DNA from: Alphaproteobacteria bacterium
GTDB lineage: Bacteria > Myxococcota_A > UBA796 > GCA-2862545
Direction of reading: 5' to 3'
Assembly: GCA_020632885.1 (NCBI GenBank)
Contig: JACKEQ010000018.1
Span: forward strand, 1-64,000
DNA length: 64,000 nucleotides
Shown piece by piece: positions 36,502 to 43,658 of the stretch. Position 1 is the stretch's first letter. Each line of letters opens with the position of its first letter. The notes beneath the pieces are model-generated. The model saw only the letters and a list, made by a program, of their open reading frames with translations. It searched no databases and was not told where the DNA came from. Made by a program: the position numbers and the translations under genes.

Positions 36502-37230
36502 ATGAAAGGCTTCTCTCGCAATCCACGCGGGATCCTGTCGAGCGGGAACAACTCGGGGATCCTGTCGAGCGGGAACAACTCGGGGATCCTGTCGAGCGGG
36601 AACAACTCGGGGATCCTGTCGAGCGGGAACAACTCGGGGATCCTGTCGAGCGGGAACAACTCGGGGATCCTGTCGAGCGGGAACAACTCCGGGTTCTCCA
36701 ACAAGAACAAGGGCGGCGGGATCTTCGGCTTCGGCCTCGGCCTGCTGAACTTCGCGGCCAAGCTGCTCGGGTTCGGCGGGGGCTGGGGCTCCTCGGGCGG
36801 CTCGTCCCTCGGCGGCAGCTCGCGCGGCGGGAAGTCCAACAGCTCGAAGCGCAACGTCTCGTTCGGCGGTGGTGGCGCCTCGGGGAGCTGGGGGAACAAG
36901 CAGGACGACAGCTTCCTGGCGGACCGGCAGGACTCCGGGAACGCCGCGAAGGACTCTGGCGCGAACGACAAGGCATCGGAGGCGGACGACAAGGCGAACC
37001 AGGCCGACACGAAGACGGCCGCCGTCGAGGATCGCGCCCAGGAGCTCGAGGCCGGGCTGGCCTCGGGAGACGAGAAGGAGGTCGAGGCCGCGGCAGACGA
37101 CGTCGATGCGTCCATCCAGGCCGCCGGGAACGCGCAGGCGGACGCCGAGAAGGCCGACGCCACGGCCTCGAAGGAGGAGGGCGACGGGAAGGGCGGTGGC
37201 GACGGCCTCCTGCCCGAGTGGGGCGGCTGA
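36502..37230 (+). CDS. Tandem nonapeptide (GILSSGNNS) repeat protein, unknown function
   Basis: 242 residues from an ATG with GGAG six bases upstream. After a basic start (MKGFSRNPR) come six perfect copies of GILSSGNNS (residues 10-63). A Gly/Phe hydrophobic segment follows (GGGIFGFGLGLLNFAAKLLG, about 70-92), then a Gly/Ser-rich basic region and a long acidic, Ala/Lys/Asp/Glu-rich helical tail with heptad character (ADDKANQADTKTAAVEDRAQ). There is no signal peptide. The Ser/Asn/Gly nonapeptide could stack as a beta-solenoid or amyloid-like cross-beta fibre, and the hydrophobic segment could insert in a membrane. I do not recognise any family. Confidence 0.82.
   Translation: MKGFSRNPRGILSSGNNSGILSSGNNSGILSSGNNSGILSSGNNSGILSSGNNSGILSSGNNSGFSNKNKGGGIFGFGLGLLNFAAKLLGFGGGWGSSGGSSLGGSSRGGKSNSSKRNVSFGGGGASGSWGNKQDDSFLADRQDSGNAAKDSGANDKASEADDKANQADTKTAAVEDRAQELEAGLASGDEKEVEAAADDVDASIQAAGNAQADAEKADATASKEEGDGKGGGDGLLPEWGG
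36529..36690 (+). repeat. Six contiguous copies of a 27-base coding repeat
   Basis: Each 27-base unit (GGGATCCTGTCGAGCGGG then AACAACTCG) encodes GILSSGNNS. The six copies are virtually identical in DNA, differing only at the last base (TCG to TCC in the final unit). Near-identity points to recent expansion or active homogenisation. Confidence 0.95.
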
Positions 37231-37273
37231 GGGCGTCGCGGGATAGTCCCCGCTCTTCCCCCGGAGCACCCCC

Positions 37274-37726
37274 ATGGCCTCGTTCCCCCTCGACCTCGAC
37301 GGCTTCAAGACGTTCCTCGAGCGCGCCGGCATCGAGCACGTGCACAACGAGAAGCTCGGCCAGATCGGTGTGCCGCGTCCGGGCTCCGAAGGGTGGGCCG
37401 TGCGTTTCGTGCCCTGGCCGGAGCGGGGGATGGCCACCGTCGCCTACCCGCTCCCGGGTGTGGTCCCGCCCGCCCGCCGCGCGGAGCTGGCCCGCGCGTG
37501 CAACCTGCTCAACGCTCGCACCTTCCTCGGCGCCTGGGTGCTGAACATGGAGGCGGGTGAGCTGTACTTCCGCCACACCGTGCTCACCGCGGGCGTGCTG
37601 TTCGAGGACGCCGGTGTGCGGGCCCTGCTCCAGGTCGTGGTGGGGACGGTCGAGCTCCACGTGGACCGGCTCCAGGCCGTGCTGGACGGGGCTCCCGCGG
37701 AGTCCGTGCTCGTCGAAATCGACTGA
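37274..37726 (+). CDS. YbjN / type-III-chaperone-like fold protein
   Basis: 150 residues from an ATG with GGAG seven bases upstream. The pattern of an N-terminal helix, a five-strand sheet (WAVRFVPWPE, ATVAYPLPG) and C-terminal helices with LNARTFLGAWVLNMEAGELY resembles the YbjN/type III secretion chaperone fold. Such proteins are small cytoplasmic helpers; the partner is unknown. Its TGA overlaps the ATG of the kinase-fold gene by one base, so the two are co-translated and may work together. Confidence 0.7.
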   Translation: MASFPLDLDGFKTFLERAGIEHVHNEKLGQIGVPRPGSEGWAVRFVPWPERGMATVAYPLPGVVPPARRAELARACNLLNARTFLGAWVLNMEAGELYFRHTVLTAGVLFEDAGVRALLQVVVGTVELHVDRLQAVLDGAPAESVLVEID

Positions 37727-39507
37727 TGCAGGAGGCTCTCGACGCCTGGCTGCGCCGTCTGGGCCGCCCGGGGATCGCCGAGCTCGTGCCGGTGAGCCGG
37801 AGTCGGCGGCACCACAACTGGCGGGTGGAGCTCAAGGACGGATCCGAGCTGCTGCTGCGCCTCTCGGTGGCCCCGGATGGCCACGCCAGCCTGGCGCACG
37901 AGGCGGCGGCCTTCGCGAAGCTCCAGGGCACCGACGTGCCCCGGGTGGACGCGTACGAGCTCCTCCCCGACGACCTGCTCGGCAAGCCGGCCTCCCTGTC
38001 GACGTGGGTGCGCGGATCCGCCGGTGCAGGCGTGCTGGACGTGCACCCCGGGCTGCTCGCGGATCTCTGCTTCACGTCCGGTCAGCTGCTCGCGCTCGTG
38101 GAGCAGCAGACCAGCGGGCCGTACGGGACGTCCGTGGTCGAGGGGCGGTTCGTCCCCATCCGGACGAACTGGGCCCTCGAGTACTACGCGATGGTGGCGG
38201 ACTGGTACACCCGCGCCCACGCCGTCGGCGCGGATCTCGGTCCGCTGCTCGGGTTCCTCCTGCAGCGCCTGGAGTCCCTGCTCCCGGCGCTCAACGCCGC
38301 GCGGTCGGCGTGTCTCGTGCATGGCGACCTCCGCCCGGCGAACCTCGTGCTCGACGTCACGCCGGGGGTGGGGAAGGACGCCCTGCCCACCTACGAGGTG
38401 ACGGGGGTGGTGGACTGGGAGTTCGCCTGCATGGGCGACCCCCTGCTGGCCTGGGCCATGCCGCTCGAGCTCCCCACGATGCCGCTGGCGCACATGATCG
38501 ACGGCTATGGTCGCGAGCAGGTCGAGGCCTGGCTCGCCGACCCCGTGGCCCTGCAGCGCCTCGAGGCCTACTCCATCGGCCGCGTGGTGCAGTTCCTGGC
38601 GCTGGTGGTCTCCGCCCAGACCGAGGACGCCGAGCGATGGGGCAGGGCGATGGCGTACGCCGCCAGGACCGCCGCGGAGCGCGCCGTGCAGGGGTTCGCC
38701 GAGCGTCGTCTCCGCGAGGCCCTGGAGGTGGACCTCGAGGCCGAGGTGGAGGTGCCGTCCCAGGCCGAGCCGGTGCGCGCCCTCCTCTTCCGCGCTCTCG
38801 GGCGGCTCTCCTGTCGGCCTGTCATCGGGCCGCGCGAGGCCACCAGCTGGCTCGGGGCCCTGGCCGCCGGGCTCCGCGACCCCGAGCACGAGGACGAGGG
38901 CTGGGTGAGGGACGGCGAGCGCTTCCTCCTGGAGGGGGTGCGAAAGGCCGTGGAACACCGGGGCTACGAGCCGCTGCGCGACCGGAACAAGTGGCTCTCG
39001 GGCTTCGACGAGCGCGTCGCGGCGCTGGGATCCGACCGCGCCCTCTGCGCCTTCTGGCTCGCCATCGCGTCCATGGCCCACCTCTCCGGGAACCCGCGGG
39101 TGAACACCTGGCCCGTGCGGAACCACAGCCTGCGCGGGCTCCAGTCCCTCATCGAGGTGCTCGCGGTCCAGCCGCCGGCCACGGGCAGCCGGGAGGTGCT
39201 CTTCGATGCCTTCGTGGGGCTCGCTGCGGAGCGTTCGGTGGCCCGGCTCCTGGGACGGGAGGTGCGCACCGCACAGCAGGCCGCCCGTCTCCGCCGCCTC
39301 GTCGAGGCCTGGGAGGACCTGACGGTGTTCGAGGGCGTGCGGCCTCGGGCGCTCGACGCCACCGACCTCGCCGACGCGGGGATGCGTGTGGAGCCGGACT
39401 GGAAGGTCCCCGTCGTGCTGCTCGCCTCCACGGCCATCGACGCGCTCCCGATGGCCATCCCAGACCTCATCGGGGCGATCTGTGGCGTAGAAACCTCTCC
39501 CTCCTGA
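37726..39507 (+). CDS. APH-fold phosphotransferase with long C-terminal domain
   Basis: 593 residues. The N-terminal 300 residues form an aminoglycoside-phosphotransferase/choline-kinase fold with catalytic loop LVHGDLRPANLVLD (Asp near residue 200) and metal-binding VVDWEFACMGDP near 230. The remaining 290 residues are helical, ending near LPMAIPDLIGAICG, and not recognised. Substrate cannot be named: the family phosphorylates antibiotics, sugars, amino alcohols or proteins. It is coupled to the YbjN-like gene. Resistance is not implied. Confidence 0.82.
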   Translation: MQEALDAWLRRLGRPGIAELVPVSRSRRHHNWRVELKDGSELLLRLSVAPDGHASLAHEAAAFAKLQGTDVPRVDAYELLPDDLLGKPASLSTWVRGSAGAGVLDVHPGLLADLCFTSGQLLALVEQQTSGPYGTSVVEGRFVPIRTNWALEYYAMVADWYTRAHAVGADLGPLLGFLLQRLESLLPALNAARSACLVHGDLRPANLVLDVTPGVGKDALPTYEVTGVVDWEFACMGDPLLAWAMPLELPTMPLAHMIDGYGREQVEAWLADPVALQRLEAYSIGRVVQFLALVVSAQTEDAERWGRAMAYAARTAAERAVQGFAERRLREALEVDLEAEVEVPSQAEPVRALLFRALGRLSCRPVIGPREATSWLGALAAGLRDPEHEDEGWVRDGERFLLEGVRKAVEHRGYEPLRDRNKWLSGFDERVAALGSDRALCAFWLAIASMAHLSGNPRVNTWPVRNHSLRGLQSLIEVLAVQPPATGSREVLFDAFVGLAAERSVARLLGREVRTAQQAARLRRLVEAWEDLTVFEGVRPRALDATDLADAGMRVEPDWKVPVVLLASTAIDALPMAIPDLIGAICGVETSPS

Positions 39508-39660
39508 ACACTGTGGAAGTGTGACAGCAGTGTGATTGCCCACGGGGTCCCGTGGCGCGATGTTGACAGTGGCAGGCGGGCAGATTCCCCCCCCTTTTCC
39601 CCTTCCCGCCTTCCCATCGGTGAAAACCGGTGTGGTTGCCCGCAGCCACGCTGACTTCGG
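39508..39660. other. Hairpin-rich convergent intergenic region
   Basis: Besides the long stem at its right end, this gap holds an ACACT/AGTGT stem directly after the kinase-fold stop (39508-39522), a CCACGG/CCGTGG stem with a GGTC loop (39540-39555), a CGGT-GAAA-ACCG GNRA-capped stem (39618-39629) and a polypyrimidine run around 39589-39612. No open frame looks coding. It may be just a termination region, or hold a small RNA beside the RNA-repair genes. Confidence 0.5.
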
Positions 39661-39673
39661 TCAGCGTGGCTGC
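39642..39673. terminator. Perfect 14-bp stem with TTCG loop between convergent genes
   Basis: GCAGCCACGCTGAC and GTCAGCGTGGCTGC pair perfectly around a TTCG tetraloop closed by C-G, one of the most stable RNA hairpins. Its right arm includes the stop and last codons of rtcA. No T-run follows on either strand, so it is either an intrinsic-like bidirectional terminator lacking a U-tract or an mRNA 3'-end protecting structure. Confidence 0.65.
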
Positions 39674-40671
39674 AAGGCGACCTCCCAGCGTCCGGGCACG
39701 GGCTCCGTCGACGCGAACGACACGGGCAGGAAGCGCTCCACGACCGCCATGTTGGTCAGGGTGTGCAACGACGGCGCGACCGTCGCGAAGGAGCCCCCGC
39801 CGGCCATCGCGAGCGGCAGGAGCAGCTGGTCCGCGAGGTGCTCGCCGACCGGGACGTCCGCCGCCAGCCAGGCCTTCACCTCGCGGGCGAGCGACTTCGC
39901 GACCTCCTCGGCGCGCACGCTCTTCTCGCCGAACGCCGTGAAGGTCTCCACCACGTCGTCGGTGCGTGCGGTGACCTGCAGCACGTTGCCCGGACCCGGA
40001 CCGGAGACCTTCAGCACCTCGGCCGACGCGAGGTCCAGCGAGCGCCCGAGCACCTTCAGCTCCCGCGAGCCCACGCTGTCGGGGATGTTGCACACGACGG
40101 CCACCGCCTCCAGGCGGACCTCGCCGCGCTTCCGGAGGGACAGGCGTCCAGACGGGCGAGCGGGGTGGATCCGTGCCGTCATGGCGCCTCCACCGGCGGG
40201 GTAGAAGCCCCAGCGGTCGAGGGTGAGCTCGACGGACGGACCGAGCCGCGCGAGCAGCGGCAGGAACGTCTGCACGAGGAAGTGGAACGTGGGGGACTTC
40301 GGGTTGTGCGTGCCGCCCTCGAGGGTGAGCTCCGACGTCTCGCCGGCCGCGATGAGCGCGGGCAGGACCGTCTGCAGCACGAGGTTCGCGCTGCCCGCCG
40401 AGCCCACGGCGAACCGGTGCCGCCCCCCGCGGACCGCGCGGGGACGGAAGGTGACCTCGCGGCTGCCGAGGGCGTCTCCCTCGACCTCCGCATCCGAGAT
40501 CGCCACGGCCGCCCGCAGGCCCGTGAGGTGCTGCCGGAGGAGCCCGGGCTTCTTCCGGCCGGCGCGGATGCCCACGATGTGCACGGGCTGACCGGTGATC
40601 ATCGAGAGGGCGAGGCTGCTGCGCAGGACCTGGCCGCCGCCTTCGCCCATGGACCCGTCGATCGTGATCAT
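39661..40671 (-). CDS. rtcA: RNA 3'-terminal phosphate cyclase
   Basis: 336 residues, full family length. It uses ATP to convert RNA 3'-phosphates to 2',3'-cyclic phosphates through an enzyme-AMP intermediate. Diagnostic features are GSMGEGGGQVLRSSLALS at the N-terminus, LEGGTHNPKSPTFHFL near 130, and the C-terminal EHLADQLLLPLAMAGGG that carries the adenylated His. It starts four bases after rtcB, an operon order (rtcB-rtcA) typical of proteobacteria. It is activated with rtcB by RtcR through the sigma-54 promoter upstream. Confidence 0.98.
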   Translation of the reverse strand: MITIDGSMGEGGGQVLRSSLALSMITGQPVHIVGIRAGRKKPGLLRQHLTGLRAAVAISDAEVEGDALGSREVTFRPRAVRGGRHRFAVGSAGSANLVLQTVLPALIAAGETSELTLEGGTHNPKSPTFHFLVQTFLPLLARLGPSVELTLDRWGFYPAGGGAMTARIHPARPSGRLSLRKRGEVRLEAVAVVCNIPDSVGSRELKVLGRSLDLASAEVLKVSGPGPGNVLQVTARTDDVVETFTAFGEKSVRAEEVAKSLAREVKAWLAADVPVGEHLADQLLLPLAMAGGGSFATVAPSLHTLTNMAVVERFLPVSFASTEPVPGRWEVALQPR

Positions 40672-40675
40672 GGCG

Positions 40676-41899
40676 TCATCCCTTCACGCACACGACCTGG
40701 CGGAGCGTGTGCACGATGTCCACGAGGTCCGACTGGGCCTCCATCACGGCCTCGATCGGCTTGTAGGCCGCGGGCGTCTCGTCGATGACGCCCTCGTCCT
40801 TCCGGCACTCCACCCCCGCCGTCATGCGGATGTGGTCCGCGAGCGTGAACTTCTTGCGAGCCGCCGTGCGCGACATCGCCCGCCCGGCACCGTGGCTGCA
40901 CGAGCAGAAGGACTCCGGGTTGCCCCGACCGCGCACGATGTACGACCGCGTGCCCATCGAGCCCGGGATGATGCCCAGCTCGCCGACCCCGGCGCGCACG
41001 GCACCCTTGCGGGTCACGAACACGTCGGCCCCGTAGTGGTGCTCGCGCGAGACGTAGTTGTGGTGGCAGTTCACGGCCTGGACCTCGGCGTCGAAGTCAC
41101 CGAGCACCCGCTTCATGGCCGCGACGGTGCGCTGCATCATGAGGTGACGGTTGCACTTCGCGAAGTCCTGGGCCCAGCCCACGGCCTCCACGTAGTCGTC
41201 GAAGTGCTGCGTGCCCTCGCTGAGGTACGCGAGGTCGCGGTCCGGCAGCGTCTTCAGGTGCACGCCCATGTCGCGCTGGGCGAGCTCGATGAAGTAGCTC
41301 CCGATCCGGTTGCCCACCCCGCGGGACCCGCTGTGCAGCATGACCCAGACGCGGTCGGCCTCGTCGAGGCAGATCTCGATGAAGTGGTTGCCCGTGCCGA
41401 GGGTGCCGAGGTGCACGACGTTGTTGCTCTGGGCGACCTTCGGGTGCTTGTCCGCGATGGTGCGGAACCGCGCCTCGAGCAGCTCGGACCACACGCGCCC
41501 GTTGAGGTCGGGCACGTCCTCCGAGCGCCAGGAGCCCTTGTCGCCGCGCTTGCCGCTCGTGCGACCGTGCGGCACGTCGCGCTCGATCTGGGCGCGCACG
41601 GCCTTCAGGTCGTCCGGGAGGTCGTTCGCGGTGAGGCTCGTCTGGGCCGCCATCATGCCGCAGCCGATGTCGACACCGACCGCCGCCGGGATGATGGCGC
41701 CCTTCGTGGGGATCACGCTCCCCACGGTGGCACCCTTGCCCAGGTGGACGTCCGGCATGGCCGCGATCCACCGGTGCACGAAGGGCATCGTGGCGATGTT
41801 CGCGAGCTGCTTCCTGGCGGCTTCCTCCACGGGGAGCCCACGCGTCCACATCTTCACGGGGACGCCCTCGCCGCGCTGCATCGTCTCGTACGTCGTCAT
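40676..41899 (-). CDS. rtcB: RNA-splicing ligase RtcB
   Basis: 407 residues from an ATG with AGGAGG six bases upstream. It joins 2',3'-cyclic-phosphate or 3'-phosphate RNA ends to 5'-OH ends using GTP and Mn2+. Conserved elements are MPDVHLGKGATVGSVIP, the metal-binding Cys in GVDIGCGM, HSGSRGVGN, CHHNYVSREH and SHGAGRAMSR, whose His is guanylated. All active-site residues seen are intact. It is the first gene of the rtcBA operon, and its leader begins about 22 bases upstream at the sigma-54 promoter. Confidence 0.98.
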   Translation of the reverse strand: MTTYETMQRGEGVPVKMWTRGLPVEEAARKQLANIATMPFVHRWIAAMPDVHLGKGATVGSVIPTKGAIIPAAVGVDIGCGMMAAQTSLTANDLPDDLKAVRAQIERDVPHGRTSGKRGDKGSWRSEDVPDLNGRVWSELLEARFRTIADKHPKVAQSNNVVHLGTLGTGNHFIEICLDEADRVWVMLHSGSRGVGNRIGSYFIELAQRDMGVHLKTLPDRDLAYLSEGTQHFDDYVEAVGWAQDFAKCNRHLMMQRTVAAMKRVLGDFDAEVQAVNCHHNYVSREHHYGADVFVTRKGAVRAGVGELGIIPGSMGTRSYIVRGRGNPESFCSCSHGAGRAMSRTAARKKFTLADHIRMTAGVECRKDEGVIDETPAAYKPIEAVMEAQSDLVDIVHTLRQVVCVKG

Positions 41900-41930
41900 G
41901 TCGGCCTCCTGTTCGTTGGTACCCGGTCCA

Positions 41931-41948
41931 TTGCGACGGGCGTGCCAA
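41931..41948 (-). promoter_or_regulatory. Sigma-54 promoter of rtcBA
   Basis: On the minus strand TTGGCACGCCCGTCGCAA matches the sigma-54 consensus TGGCACG-N4-TTGC with one mismatch. The invariant GG and GC are ten bases apart, as required. Transcription would begin near 41920, about 22 bases before rtcB. The divergent neighbour encodes the matching sigma-54 activator. Confidence 0.85.
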
Positions 41949-41977
41949 GACTGCGTGATGGAACGATGAAGCAGTTT

Positions 41978-41992
41978 GAAAGAAGGTCTTTC
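41978..41992. promoter_or_regulatory. Inverted repeat in rtcB-rtcR gap, candidate RtcR site
   Basis: GAAAGA-AGG-TCTTTC is a perfect inverted repeat about 30 bases upstream of the -24 box. Further up, 42037-42051 is an AT-rich near-palindrome centred on ATCGAT in otherwise GC-rich sequence. Either could bind the activator; the second sits at the more usual distance for an upstream activating sequence. Confidence 0.4.
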
Positions 41993-42070
41993 TCCTGGTC
42001 GCCGAGGTCGCGTCGCGGCCCGGGTCCATGATTTGCGATACATCGATATACGAGATTATCTGGAGAGCGC

Positions 42071-43648
42071 GTGTCCGAGACGGTGGTCGTGGGGTTCTAC
42101 GGGTCGGTGGTGGACGGTGGCCGCACCGACAGGCGCTGGGAGCGCTGGCGGCCGACGGTGTCCCTGTTCCAGGCGGAGGATCTCGCGGTCGACCGGCTGG
42201 TCCTGCTCGTGCACCCGCGCTTCGCCGCTGCGGCGTCCGTGCTGCTCGACGACATCCGGAGGCTCGCGCCCACCACGGTGCTCGAGCCCGTCCCGTTCCC
42301 CCTGGAGGACCCCTGGGACTTCGAGGAGGTCTACGGCGCCCTGCTCGACTTCGCGCAGTCCCGCGTCTGGCCCGACGGGACCGACCTCCTGGTGCACATC
42401 ACCCCGGGGTCCCACGTCGCCCAGATCTGTCTGTTCCTCCTCACCGAGGCCCGCTTCCTCCCGGGCCGGCTCCTCCAGACGTCTCCGCCCCGCGCGGGCT
42501 CGGCCACACCGCCCTGGTCCGTCATCGACCTCGATCTGGCCCGCTACGACCGCATCGCCCAGCGGCTCGAGCGCGTCGCCGAGGACGGCAGCGCCTTCCT
42601 GAAGCAGGGCATCGAGACCCGCAACGCGGCGTTCAACCTGTTGATGGACCGCATCGAACGGGTGGCCGTGCGCTCCCGGGAGCCCCTGCTCCTCACCGGC
42701 CCCACGGGTGCGGGGAAGACCCGTCTGGCACGGAGGATCTACGCGCTCCGCCACCGCCGTGGGCTCCTGCCAGGTCCGATGGTGGAGATGAACTGCGCGA
42801 CTCTCCGCGGCGACGGGGCGATGGCCGCGCTGTTCGGCCACGTGCGCGGCGCGTTCACGGGGGCGGTGGCCGATCGGGAGGGCCTGCTGCGCCGGGCGGA
42901 TCGCGGGCTGCTGTTCCTCGACGAGATCGCCGAGCTCGGCCTCGACGAGCAGGCCATGCTCCTGCGGGCCATCGAAGAGCACACGTTCCTCCCCGTGGGT
43001 AGCGACCGGGAGGTCGAGAGCCACTTCCAGCTCATCGCCGGCACCTGCGCCGACCTGCACGAGCGCGTCGCAGACGGTCGGTTCCGGGAGGACCTCCTCG
43101 CGCGGATCGACCTCTGGCACTTCGATCTGCCCGGGCTCGCGGACCGCCCGGAGGACGTGGAGCCCAACCTGGACTGGGAGCTCCAGACCTTCGCGGACGC
43201 GAGCCAGAGGAGCGTGCGGATGAGCGCGGACGCGCGGGCCCGCTTCCTGGCCTTCGCCACCGGGCCGGACGCGGCGTGGCGCGGGAACTTCCGCGACCTG
43301 CACGCGGCGGTCGTCCGCATGGGCACGCTCGCGTCGGGCGGACGGGTGAGGGGACCCGACGTGGACGAGGAGATCGTGCGCCTGCGGCGCTCCTGGGGCC
43401 AGCGGGAGCCGGGAGGGCGCGTGGAGGCGCTGCTCGGCGATCGCGCCGCGGAGCTCGACCGCTTCGACCGCGTGCAGCTCGAGGACGTGCTCGCCGTGTG
43501 TGCCTCCAGCGCCTCCCTCTCCGCCGCCGGACGCGTGCTGTTCGCGCGGAGCCGCGAGCGCCGGGCGTCCACGAACGACGCGGATCGGCTTCGGAAGTAC
43601 CTGGACAGGTTCGGACTGACCTTCGCCGAGGCCCACGCCGCGGGATAG
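42071..43648 (+). CDS. rtcR: Sigma-54-dependent transcriptional activator RtcR
   Basis: 525 residues from a GTG with GGAG upstream. The N-terminal 180 residues are the RtcR regulatory (CARF-like) domain (VVVGFYGSVVDGG, LLVHITPGSHVAQICLFLL), which in relatives senses RNA ends with cyclic phosphate. The AAA+ domain has Walker A GPTGAGKT (near 214), the GAFTGA sigma-54 contact loop (near 260) and Walker B LLFLDEIAEL. The C-terminus contains a helix-turn-helix. It is divergent from rtcBA and should switch that operon on when RNA damage appears. Confidence 0.97.
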   Translation: MSETVVVGFYGSVVDGGRTDRRWERWRPTVSLFQAEDLAVDRLVLLVHPRFAAAASVLLDDIRRLAPTTVLEPVPFPLEDPWDFEEVYGALLDFAQSRVWPDGTDLLVHITPGSHVAQICLFLLTEARFLPGRLLQTSPPRAGSATPPWSVIDLDLARYDRIAQRLERVAEDGSAFLKQGIETRNAAFNLLMDRIERVAVRSREPLLLTGPTGAGKTRLARRIYALRHRRGLLPGPMVEMNCATLRGDGAMAALFGHVRGAFTGAVADREGLLRRADRGLLFLDEIAELGLDEQAMLLRAIEEHTFLPVGSDREVESHFQLIAGTCADLHERVADGRFREDLLARIDLWHFDLPGLADRPEDVEPNLDWELQTFADASQRSVRMSADARARFLAFATGPDAAWRGNFRDLHAAVVRMGTLASGGRVRGPDVDEEIVRLRRSWGQREPGGRVEALLGDRAAELDRFDRVQLEDVLAVCASSASLSAAGRVLFARSRERRASTNDADRLRKYLDRFGLTFAEAHAAG

Positions 43649-43658
43649 GCTCGCCGCC

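Noticed and set aside
36529..36690. Repeat array considered as CRISPR
   Set aside because: Units are contiguous without spacers and keep a reading frame.
42033..42061. Possible sigma-70 promoter just before rtcR
   Set aside because: The candidate -10 is so close that the ribosome site would not be transcribed.
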